Assembly: GCA_025458985.1 (NCBI GenBank)
Contig: JALORM010000151.1
Location: forward strand, 1-5,376
Length of the DNA stretch: 5,376 bases
Reading direction: 5' to 3'
Source of the DNA: Paracoccaceae bacterium
GTDB lineage: Bacteria > Pseudomonadota > Alphaproteobacteria > Rhodobacterales > Rhodobacteraceae
Shown piece after piece: positions 1-5,194 of this stretch. Within the stretch, counting starts at the first letter, position 1. Each line of letters opens with the position of its first letter. The notes below the pieces were generated by a model, which saw nothing but the letters and a program-made list of their open reading frames with translations, did no database searches and was not told the DNA's origin. The position numbers and the translations under genes are program-made.

Positions 1-497
1 GCCGGCAGCAGGCGCGCGCGGGCCGCAAGGCCGAGCGCCTCGGCATTGGCGCGCGCCACGCCGAGGGCGGCTTCGCTGACATCGGTGCCGGTGCCGCTGG
101 CGGCAGGGCGCTCGGCCAGCAGGGTCAGCAGAAGGCACCCTGTCCCGGTGCCGAGGTCGAGCACGCTGCCGAACGGTTCGGCCAGCGCCAGCGCGACCAG
201 CGTCTCGGTCTCGGGGCGGGGGTCGAGCACGTCGCGCGTGACGCGGAAGATCCGACCCCAGAATTCCCGCTGCCCGGTGATCTGTGCGACCGGCTGCCGG
301 CGCTCGCGTGCAGCGACGCCCGCTTCGAAGGCAGCAAGGACCGCCGGCGTCAGCGGGTCGGAGAGACGCCCCGCCACGGCGCCGGGATCGACCCCAAGCG
401 TATGGGCCAGCAGCCAGCGCGCATCGCGCGCCGCGCCCTCCACGCCCGCGGCCTCCAGCCGGGCAGCGGCCGCGGCAAGCGCCTCTGCGACCGTCAT
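1..497 (-). CDS. prmC: Release factor glutamine methyltransferase PrmC (HemK), N-terminal part, cut by window edge
   Basis: This cytoplasmic SAM-dependent enzyme methylates the glutamine of the GGQ motif of peptide chain release factors. Only the first 165 residues are present because the gene runs off the left end. Residues 1-75 form the helical N-terminal release-factor-binding domain. They are followed by QITGQREFWG (72-81) and DPRPETE (92-98), which correspond to the conserved ITGxxEFW and PRPETE blocks of the family. The SAM-binding motif I is LDLGTGTG (113-120), and TDVSEAALGVARANAE (138-153) is the following acidic-loop region. The catalytic NPPY motif would lie beyond the window, so intactness cannot be judged. 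The ATG overlaps the prfA stop as ATGA. A GGAGG sits only one base before it, which favours translation by coupling to prfA rather than independent initiation. Identification is firm from motif order and from the adjacent substrate gene. Confidence 0.95.
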   Translation of the reverse strand, partial: MTVAEALAAAAARLEAAGVEGAARDARWLLAHTLGVDPGAVAGRLSDPLTPAVLAAFEAGVAARERRQPVAQITGQREFWGRIFRVTRDVLDPRPETETLVALALAEPFGSVLDLGTGTGCLLLTLLAERPAASGTGTDVSEAALGVARANAEALGLAARARLLP

Positions 498-1546
498 CCC
501 TCCAACTCGGCCAGTCGCGCCGCCTGATCCGCCGCGACCAGCGCGGCAATCACCTCGTCTAGGTCGCCTTCCATAATCGCATCAAGGCGATAGAGGGTGA
601 GGTTGATGCGGTGGTCGGTCATCCGGCCTTGCGGGAAGTTGTAGGTGCGGATGCGCTCGGAGCGGTCCCCGGTGCCGACCTGCGCCTTGCGGCTGGCGGC
701 GCGGTCTTCATCGGCCTTCTGGCGTTCCATGTCGTAGAGCCGGGCCCGCAGCACCGCCATCGCGGTGGCCCGGTTCTGGTGCTGCGACTTCTCGGACGAG
801 GTCACGACGATCCCGGTCGGCAGGTGGGTGATCCGCACCGCCGAGTCGGTTGTGTTGACGTGCTGGCCCCCTGCGCCCGAGGACCGCATCGTGTCGATGC
901 GGATGTCCTGGGCGGGGATGTCGATCTCGACCTCCTCGGCCTCGGGCAGGACGGCGACGGTCGCGGCCGATGTATGGATGCGCCCGCCCGCCTCGGTTTC
1001 GGGCACGCGCTGGACGCGATGGACGCCCGATTCGAACTTCAGCCGGGCGAAGACCCCCTCGCCCTCGATCCGGGCGGTCGCCTCCTTCACGCCACCGAGC
1101 TCGGTTTCGGTCAGCGAGATCAGCTGGAAGCGCCAGCCCTTCGCGGCCGCGTAGCGATCGTACATCCTGAGCAGGTCGCCCGCGAACAGCGCCGCCTCTT
1201 CGCCCCCGGTCCCGGGGCGGATCTCGAGGATCGCGGGCCGCGCATCTGCGGCATCCTTCGGCAGAAGCGCCACGCGCAGGGCCTGTTCCACCTCCGGCAG
1301 CCGCTCGCGCAGGCGGGGCAGCTCGTCTTCGGCCAGGGCGCGCATCTCGGGGTCGGCCAGCATCGCCTCGGCCTCGGCGATCTCGTCCCGCAGGCGCCGC
1401 CAGCCTTCGATCTCGGCCACCACGGGGCGCAGCTCGGCGTATTCGCGGCCAAGCGCCGGGATCTCGTCGGGCGGCGCAGAGGACATCTTGGCCTCCACGA
1501 ACTGGAAGCGCTGGACGATCTGGTGAAGGCGGTCCTCGGGCAGCAT
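494..1546 (-). CDS. prfA: Peptide chain release factor 1 (RF1)
   Basis: RF1 recognises UAA and UAG stop codons in the ribosomal A site and triggers peptidyl-tRNA hydrolysis. The 350-residue product has the usual length for the family (about 355-360). Visible landmarks are the N-terminal helical domain (about 1-100), the conserved block EIRPGTGGEEAALF (108-121), and the codon-recognition tripeptide P-E-T (182-184) in RVPETEAGGRIHTSAA. The PxT form marks RF1, since RF2 has SPF. The peptidyl-hydrolysis loop GAGGQHVN (224-231) places the PrmC-modified glutamine at Q228. The ATG start gives the typical MxPxDRLxQIVQRF N-terminus. No Shine-Dalgarno sequence precedes it, but a CTTGACC box lies about 37 bases upstream. 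The gene itself ends in TGA, an RF2 codon, inside the prmC start. Prokaryotes commonly place prfA directly before prmC. Confidence 0.99.
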   Translation of the reverse strand: MLPEDRLHQIVQRFQFVEAKMSSAPPDEIPALGREYAELRPVVAEIEGWRRLRDEIAEAEAMLADPEMRALAEDELPRLRERLPEVEQALRVALLPKDAADARPAILEIRPGTGGEEAALFAGDLLRMYDRYAAAKGWRFQLISLTETELGGVKEATARIEGEGVFARLKFESGVHRVQRVPETEAGGRIHTSAATVAVLPEAEEVEIDIPAQDIRIDTMRSSGAGGQHVNTTDSAVRITHLPTGIVVTSSEKSQHQNRATAMAVLRARLYDMERQKADEDRAASRKAQVGTGDRSERIRTYNFPQGRMTDHRINLTLYRLDAIMEGDLDEVIAALVAADQAARLAELEG

Positions 1547-1577
1547 CGGCCAGCGTCGTGGCGGATCGCCGGCGTAG

Positions 1578-1583
1578 GGTCAA
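1578..1583 (-). promoter_or_regulatory. Candidate -35 box (TTGACC) for prfA
   Basis: The minus strand reads CTTGACC with the hexamer at 1583 down to 1578. The -10 position at normal spacing (about 1560-1555, CACGAC) is a poor match to TATAAT. Weak -10 elements are common in rhodobacterial promoters, which often rely on CarD, so this does not rule it out. If used, transcription would begin at about 1547, next to the prfA ATG at 1546. This is an inference from one good hexamer. Confidence 0.35.
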
Positions 1584-1659
1584 GTCCTGCGATTACGGCT
1601 TGCGCGGCCGGACGCGGGCGGGCAACCTAGGCGCGCTGCGGCCGCGGCGCGTGGCCCTC

Positions 1660-2268
1660 ATGGATGCTGGAGCCATGACAACCTCGCAGGAGATCCTCGA
1701 CGCCCTCGACGGCGTGAGCCTCGTTCTGGATGCCGACCTCACCGTGACCGCCCTTGGGCGGCGCAACTGGGAGCGGTACTGGTGCCTCAACGGCGGTGCC
1801 GGAAGGCCGCAGGACCCGCTGGGCCGCGAGGTCACTTCGTTCTTCACCGAGGGCGAGGTGCGCGACACCTTCCGCCTGCTGTTCCACAAGGTGATCTTCG
1901 GCGACCAGGGCGTGGTGCGGCTCGACTACCGCTGCGATGCGCGCAGCGTCCGCCGGATGATGCGGCTCACCCTCACCCCGCTGGGCTCGGAAGGGACCGA
2001 GCGGCGGCTGCTCTATCAGTCGATCCTTCTCAGCGAGGCGCCGCGACCACCGGTGCCGCTGATCGATGACGCCCGGATCGCGCGGGAGCACGCAGCCGAC
2101 GCGACGCGGCTTTGCCCCGTCTGCTACAGGATCTGGGTCCCCGGCCCCCGCGACGAAGAACTGGACTGGGCGATGCCGCCCGAGGGCGGCCGCGACGCGG
2201 CGGTGCCCGAGGTCGTGCACGAATTCTGCCCGCGCTGCGCGCTGCAGCTTTTCGATCAGCGCGACTGA
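1660..2268 (+). CDS. PAS-like domain protein with C-terminal CxxC...H-x2-CxxC (zinc-ribbon-like) motif, uncharacterised
   Basis: This is a small soluble protein of 202 residues with no signal peptide, membrane segment, kinase or DNA-binding domain. Residues about 10-125 look like a PAS fold: DGVSLVLDADLTVTALGRRNW (17-37 region), then F-x-E-GEVRDTFRLLFHKVIF, then YRCDARSVRRMMRLTLTPL (90-108). This last block resembles the F/YRCDsPxxRRxMxMxI signature I recall in uncharacterised proteobacterial PAS-type proteins. The C-terminus has CPVC (152-155), W159, W170, H187 and CPRC (190-193). It matches the pattern CxxCxxI...W...HxxCPxC that follows PAS or receiver domains in some signalling proteins, and metal binding is inferred from it. 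The start is uncertain. ATG at 1660 and ATG at 1675 both lack a well-spaced Shine-Dalgarno sequence, and a GTG at 1558 would add an unlikely arginine-rich leader. The gene is divergent from prfA. Its last 13 bases overlap the convergent DUF1499 gene. The signal sensed and any partner are unknown. Confidence 0.85.
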   Translation: MDAGAMTTSQEILDALDGVSLVLDADLTVTALGRRNWERYWCLNGGAGRPQDPLGREVTSFFTEGEVRDTFRLLFHKVIFGDQGVVRLDYRCDARSVRRMMRLTLTPLGSEGTERRLLYQSILLSEAPRPPVPLIDDARIAREHAADATRLCPVCYRIWVPGPRDEELDWAMPPEGGRDAAVPEVVHEFCPRCALQLFDQRD

Positions 2269-2711
2269 CCGGGCGGATCCGCACCGATCCCGACCAGCCA
2301 GGCGCGCACCCGTGCCTCGTTCACGCCGAAGTCGCTGCGCCCGAAGCGCAGCCGGCCGTAGACCGTGAAGCTGTCGGCCTGGACCCAGGCGGTGGTGTAG
2401 TCGGGAAAGCCCCAGAGCGCCGAGCGGGTGACCCAGGTGACGATCCCCTCCTCGGGGCTGCCGGCCAGGCGCCTGGTGCGCGGCGTCGCCAGTGCCGCCG
2501 CGTCCAGCGCGGCCAGGACCTCGGTGCCGCTGCGCTCGCCGAGGAGCCGGGTCGCGGCAAAGCTGCCAGCGCCGCGTTCGTCGCCGGGGTCGCGCAGCGC
2601 GGTCGGCCGATGCCAGTCGGCCGGGTCGGCGGGCGCGAGGCGCACCCAGAGCGCGGCGCCCGCCACGGCAAGGACGAGCGCGGCGAGCATGACCTTCGGC
2701 AGGCTGCCCAT
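2256..2711 (-). CDS. DUF1499 domain protein, membrane-anchored
   Basis: The 151-residue protein belongs to the DUF1499 family, whose biochemical role is not established. One hydrophobic segment at about residues 7-23 (VMLAALVLAVAGAALWV) is followed by a short linker and ADWHRP (31-36). This suggests an N-terminal anchor with the domain outside the cytoplasmic membrane, although no lipobox is present. The family signature is visible in IVTWVTRSALWGFPDYTTAWV (90-110) and FTVYGRLRFGRSDFGVNEARVRAWL (115-139). The latter corresponds to the usual strand ending in S/R-x-S-D-x-G-V-N-x-x-R-V-x. The ATG shares its A with the last base of the speB stop (TGATG), so the gene is second in an operon and likely translated by termination-reinitiation. 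Its 3' end overlaps the convergent PAS-like gene by 13 bases, which leaves no room for a separate terminator. Membership in the family is well supported; function is open. Confidence 0.9.
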   Translation of the reverse strand: MGSLPKVMLAALVLAVAGAALWVRLAPADPADWHRPTALRDPGDERGAGSFAATRLLGERSGTEVLAALDAAALATPRTRRLAGSPEEGIVTWVTRSALWGFPDYTTAWVQADSFTVYGRLRFGRSDFGVNEARVRAWLVGIGADPPGQSR

Positions 2712-3676
2712 CACGCTTTCCGCCGGGTCCAGCCGTAAAGGCAGATGAGTTCCATCGCCACATGCGCCCCGGCCACGGCGGTCGCCCCGGTCGTGTCGTA
2801 GGGCGGGCTGACCTCCACCACGTCGCCGCCGACCAGATTGATGCCGGCCAGTCCGCGCAGGATCGCCGCCGCCTGCCAGCTTGCCAGTCCGCCCCAGACC
2901 GGCGTGCCCGTGCCGGGCGCGAAGGCGGGGTCGAGCGCGTCGATGTCGAAGGACAGGTAGGTCGGCCCCTGCCCCACGATCTCCCTCACGCGCGCCGCCG
3001 TCCAGTCGGCTCCCTTCTCGTGCACGGCCCGGGCGTCGATGACGTTGACGCCGAGGTAATCCTCGCACTCCGTCCGGATGCCGACCTGGACCGAGCGGGC
3101 GGGATCGACGAGCCCGGTCCTGACCGCCTTGTAGGTCATCGTGCCGTGGTCGATCCGGCTCAGGTCGTCGTCGGGCCAGAGGTCGGAATGGGCGTCGAAC
3201 TGGATCAGGCCGATCGGCCCGAACCTTTCGGCATAGGCCTTCAGGATCGGATAGGTGATGTAGTGGTCGCCCCCCAGCGTCACCGTCCCCGGCCCTGCGG
3301 TCAGGATGCCGCGGATATGGGCGGTCAGCCGGTCGGGAAAGTCCGCGACCTTCGCGTAGTCGAAGGCCATGTCGCCGTAGTCGACGACGGCGAATTCTTC
3401 CAAGGGGTCGTAGCCCCAGCCATAGGGCGGATCGTAGGGCTGCAGGCACGAGGCCTCGCGGATCGCGCGCGGGCCGAAGCGGGTGCCGGTGCGGTGCGAC
3501 ACCGCCTGGTCGAAGCCGACGCCGGTGATCGCCAGATCGACCCCCGCAAGGTCCTTGGTGTAGCGCCGGCGCAGGAAGCTCGTGGCCCCGCCGAACGCGT
3601 TCTCGAAGGCAAGTCCGCGGCGGTCTTCCCGCGTGAAGGCCACATCGACTTCGTTCCTGGCGTCTTCCAGTGCCAT
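2711..3676 (-). CDS. speB: Agmatinase (ureohydrolase family, binuclear manganese)
   Basis: Agmatinase hydrolyses agmatine to putrescine and urea in the cytoplasm. The 321-residue product carries all ureohydrolase metal motifs: GGDH (H138), DAHSD (D161, H163, D165) and SFDIDALDPAFAPGTGTP (D244, D246), plus E288 in VVEVSPPYD. Features that resemble E. coli SpeB rather than arginase are IDHGTMTYKA (176-185), SVQVGIRTE (195-203) and TPVWGGLASWQAA. Related guanidinobutyrases and guanidinopropionases share this fold, so the substrate is probable rather than proven. The ATG at 3676 was chosen over an ATG 34 codons upstream because an AGGAGG sits five bases before it and the upstream extension has no family character. 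The gene is first in an operon with the DUF1499 gene and divergent from an FAD oxidoreductase, consistent with polyamine or guanidino-compound metabolism. Confidence 0.94.
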   Translation of the reverse strand: MALEDARNEVDVAFTREDRRGLAFENAFGGATSFLRRRYTKDLAGVDLAITGVGFDQAVSHRTGTRFGPRAIREASCLQPYDPPYGWGYDPLEEFAVVDYGDMAFDYAKVADFPDRLTAHIRGILTAGPGTVTLGGDHYITYPILKAYAERFGPIGLIQFDAHSDLWPDDDLSRIDHGTMTYKAVRTGLVDPARSVQVGIRTECEDYLGVNVIDARAVHEKGADWTAARVREIVGQGPTYLSFDIDALDPAFAPGTGTPVWGGLASWQAAAILRGLAGINLVGGDVVEVSPPYDTTGATAVAGAHVAMELICLYGWTRRKA

Positions 3677-3681
3677 CGGGG

Positions 3682-3687
3682 CCTCCT
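3682..3687 (-). promoter_or_regulatory. Shine-Dalgarno sequence of speB
   Basis: The minus strand reads AGGAGG, then five bases (CCCCG), then ATG at 3676. It is the strongest ribosome binding site in the window and decides the speB start in favour of 3676 over the in-frame ATG at 3778. Confidence 0.9.
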
Positions 3688-3702
3688 GCTGCCGTTCGCG
3701 CG

Positions 3703-3731
3703 ACCCTTGCCCGACGGCGCGCGATTGGCAA
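3703..3731 (-). promoter_or_regulatory. Candidate sigma-70-type promoter of speB
   Basis: On the minus strand TTGCCA (3731-3726, five of six matches to TTGACA) is followed after 17 bases by AAGGGT (3708-3703), a weak -10 that keeps the final T. The predicted start at about 3696 gives a leader of about 20 bases containing the AGGAGG. Both hexamers fall in the arms of the inverted repeat at 3704-3734. The match is suggestive only. Confidence 0.35.
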
Positions 3732-3734
3732 GGG
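3704..3734. repeat. Operator-like inverted repeat, 8-base perfect arms
   Basis: CCCTTGCC (3704-3711) and GGCAAGGG (3727-3734) are exact reverse complements separated by 15 bases. The centre-to-centre distance is 23 bases, about two helical turns. It lies in the 100-base divergent region between speB and the FAD oxidoreductase and covers the putative speB promoter boxes, as expected for a dimeric regulator site. No regulator gene is in the window. Confidence 0.5.
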
Positions 3735-3736
3735 CA

Positions 3737-3752
3737 CCCGCTTGACAGCGGG
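3737..3752. repeat. Inverted repeat centred on the TTGACA box
   Basis: CCCGCT (3737-3742) and AGCGGG (3747-3752) are perfect complements around TGAC, so the dyad overlies the TTGACA hexamer at 3742-3747. It could be a second operator or a chance dyad in G+C-rich DNA. Confidence 0.35.
3742..3747 (+). promoter_or_regulatory. Candidate -35 box (TTGACA) for the FAD oxidoreductase gene
   Basis: A perfect TTGACA, preceded by C as in many rhodobacterial promoters, starts 35 bases before the ATG at 3777. The -10 position at 17-base spacing (3765-3770, CCCTCT) is weak. With normal geometry transcription would start at or within a base or two of the ATG, and no Shine-Dalgarno sequence precedes the ATG. 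A leaderless message is therefore possible. Confidence 0.45.
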
Positions 3753-3776
3753 CCCGCGGCGCCGCCCTCTGGCGCC

Positions 3777-5129
3777 ATGCGCCGCCTGCACCTGCCCGCC
3801 GCCTACGACACCGCCCGATGGCCCGACAGCCACTGGCGGGCGACGGCGCCACCGCCCGTGCGGGCGCCCTTCGAAGGGCCGGCCGAAGCCGGGGTCGCCG
3901 TGATCGGCGCAGGATACACCGGCCTGTCGGCGGCGCTGGCGCTGGCCGAGGCCGGGGTGCCGGTGACGGTGCTCGACGCCGGGCAGCCCGGCTGGGGCGC
4001 CTCGGGGCGGAACGGGGGGTTCTGCTGCAAGGGCGGCGCCAAGCTGAGCGACGCGCAACTGGTGCGCCGCTTCGGGCGCGAGGAAACGGCGGCTTTCCTG
4101 CGGTTCCAGGACGACGCGGTCGCCCATGTCGGCGCGACGCTCGAACGCCACGGAATGGATGCCGAGCGCGGGCCGGACGGCGAGGTCTGCCTGGCGCACT
4201 CCCCCGCCGCCTGGGCCGCGATGCAGGCCGAGGCCGAGGCGCGCCGGGCGCTGACGGGGCGCGCGCCGCGCCTGATCCCGGCCGAGGAACTGCGGCAGGA
4301 GGGGCTGGCCATGGCCGGCGCCCACGGCGCCGAGGTCGACCCGGTGGGTTTCCCCTTGCACCCGATGAAATACGTCCTCGGCCTTGCCGCGGCCGCCGAG
4401 GCGGCGGGCGCGCGGGTCTGCGGCGGCAGTGCGGTGACCGGGCTGCGGCCGGAGGCCGGGCGCTGGCGGCTCGACACGGAACGGGGGCCGCTTCTGGCGG
4501 ACAAGGTGCTGGTCGCGACCAACGGCTATTCGGCGGAAGACCTGCCGCCCTGGATCGGGGGGCGGACGCTCGGCGCCTATTCCACCATCCTCGTCACCCG
4601 CCCGCTGACCGATGACGAACGGCAGGCGCAGGGCTGGACCAGCCAGTCGATGGCCTACGACAGCCGGCGGCTTCTGCACTACTTCCGCCTGCTGCCCGAC
4701 GGGCGGTTCCTGTTCGGGATGCGCGGCGGGCTTTCGGCGCGGCCCGAGGCACAGGCGCGCGTGGCCCGCGAGGCGCGCGAGGATTTCGAGGCGATGTTCC
4801 CCGCCTGGGCGGGGGTCGAGACCGAAAGGGAATGGTCGGGCCTTGTCTGCCTGACGGGCTCGCTCACGCCCTATGCCGGGCCGGTGCCGGGGGCCGAGGG
4901 GCTATGGGCCGCGTTCGGCTGGCACGGCAACGGCGTCTCGACGGCCTCCTATGCGGGGCACCTGACAGGGCGGAGGATGGCGGGCGAGGCGCTGCGCCTG
5001 CCCGCGCCGATCGCCACCCCGCCCCGCCGGTTCCCGATCCCGGCGCTGCGGCTTCCCCTGAAGCGGCTGGCCTATGCCCTGATCGGCTGGCGCGAGGGGC
5101 GGCCGGGGCGACACCAAGCGCCTCTTTAG
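3777..5129 (+). CDS. FAD-dependent oxidoreductase, DAO family, PuuB-like (putative gamma-glutamylputrescine or related amine oxidase)
   Basis: This 450-residue flavoprotein of the D-amino-acid oxidase (DAO) superfamily probably oxidises an amine or N-substituted amino acid. The Rossmann FAD site is VAVIGAGYTGLSAA (40-53, with G44, G46 and G49), and D67 ends the second beta strand. GWGASGRNGGF (72-82) is the SGRNGG signature typical of the PuuB/OrdL group, and the N-terminal WPDSHW (15-20) precedes the FAD domain as in that group. LVATNGYS (245-252) and the C-terminal GWHGNGVSTASYAG (381-394) complete the FAD-binding framework. The start is fixed by this homologous N-terminus; no other in-frame start lies nearby, although the frame is open far upstream. 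Divergence from speB makes a putrescine-derived substrate plausible. However, no puuA, aldehyde dehydrogenase or transporter is in view, so sarcosine-, proline- or other amine-type substrates remain possible. There is no signal peptide, which suggests a cytoplasmic enzyme. It ends in TAG. Confidence 0.92.
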   Translation: MRRLHLPAAYDTARWPDSHWRATAPPPVRAPFEGPAEAGVAVIGAGYTGLSAALALAEAGVPVTVLDAGQPGWGASGRNGGFCCKGGAKLSDAQLVRRFGREETAAFLRFQDDAVAHVGATLERHGMDAERGPDGEVCLAHSPAAWAAMQAEAEARRALTGRAPRLIPAEELRQEGLAMAGAHGAEVDPVGFPLHPMKYVLGLAAAAEAAGARVCGGSAVTGLRPEAGRWRLDTERGPLLADKVLVATNGYSAEDLPPWIGGRTLGAYSTILVTRPLTDDERQAQGWTSQSMAYDSRRLLHYFRLLPDGRFLFGMRGGLSARPEAQARVAREAREDFEAMFPAWAGVETEREWSGLVCLTGSLTPYAGPVPGAEGLWAAFGWHGNGVSTASYAGHLTGRRMAGEALRLPAPIATPPRRFPIPALRLPLKRLAYALIGWREGRPGRHQAPL

Positions 5130-5132
5130 GAG

Positions 5133-5146
5133 GGGTGCGCGCACCC
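5133..5146. repeat. 14-base perfect palindrome after the oxidoreductase stop
   Basis: GGGTGCGCGCACCC begins three bases after the TAG. In RNA it would form at most a five-base stem with a four-base CGCG loop. No T-tract follows, so it is not a classical intrinsic terminator, though it could protect a 3' end. Confidence 0.4.
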
Positions 5147-5170
5147 ATCGGCTGCATCGCAGGATCGGAC

Positions 5171-5194
5171 AGGATGGGCGAGATCGCCCATCCT
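5171..5194. repeat. Strong hairpin between convergent genes; possible bidirectional terminator or REP-like element
   Basis: AGGATGGGCG (5171-5180) pairs perfectly with CGCCCATCCT (5185-5194) around AGAT; as DNA the symmetry extends to 11-base arms with a two-base centre. It lies between the convergent oxidoreductase and M32 carboxypeptidase genes, and its right arm covers two bases of the carboxypeptidase TAG stop. No T-run follows on either strand, so termination would be Rho-assisted or the element serves as a 3' stabiliser. The AGGATGGGC...GCCCATCCT pattern resembles dispersed intergenic palindromes seen in proteobacterial genomes; copy number cannot be judged here. Confidence 0.6.

Noticed and set aside
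46..576. Plus-strand open frame antisense to prmC
   Set aside because: It is a Ser/Arg/Ala-rich shadow of a gene with clear PrmC motifs on the other strand.
1600..1628. Possible promoter TTGCGC-N17-CAACCT for the PAS-like gene
   Set aside because: Both hexamers are poor matches, and similar hits are expected by chance in this composition.
611..1630. Long plus-strand open frame antisense to prfA (about 339 codons)
   Set aside because: It lies over an unmistakable RF1 gene. Its protein has low-complexity, Gly/Arg/Asp/His-rich composition with no family motif, as expected from reading G+C-rich coding DNA in the wrong frame.
1558..1659. GTG start for the PAS-like protein at 1558
   Set aside because: It would add an arginine-rich leader without family character, lacks a Shine-Dalgarno sequence and would place the start almost at the prfA start.
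2762..3745. Long plus-strand open frame antisense to speB (about 327 codons)
   Set aside because: The opposite strand encodes agmatinase with all metal ligands. The antisense product shows no recognisable domain and has no ribosome binding site.
3677..3778. N-terminal extension of agmatinase from the ATG at 3778
   Set aside because: The 34 extra residues resemble no family N-terminus, and the strong AGGAGG is placed for the ATG at 3676. The region reads better as the divergent promoter.
2712..4679. Minus-strand open frame running on upstream of the DUF1499 start, giving an apparent 807-residue protein
   Set aside because: Only the last 151 residues have family character. The upstream part is the wrong frame of speB and antisense to the oxidoreductase, and is rich in Arg, Gly and Pro.
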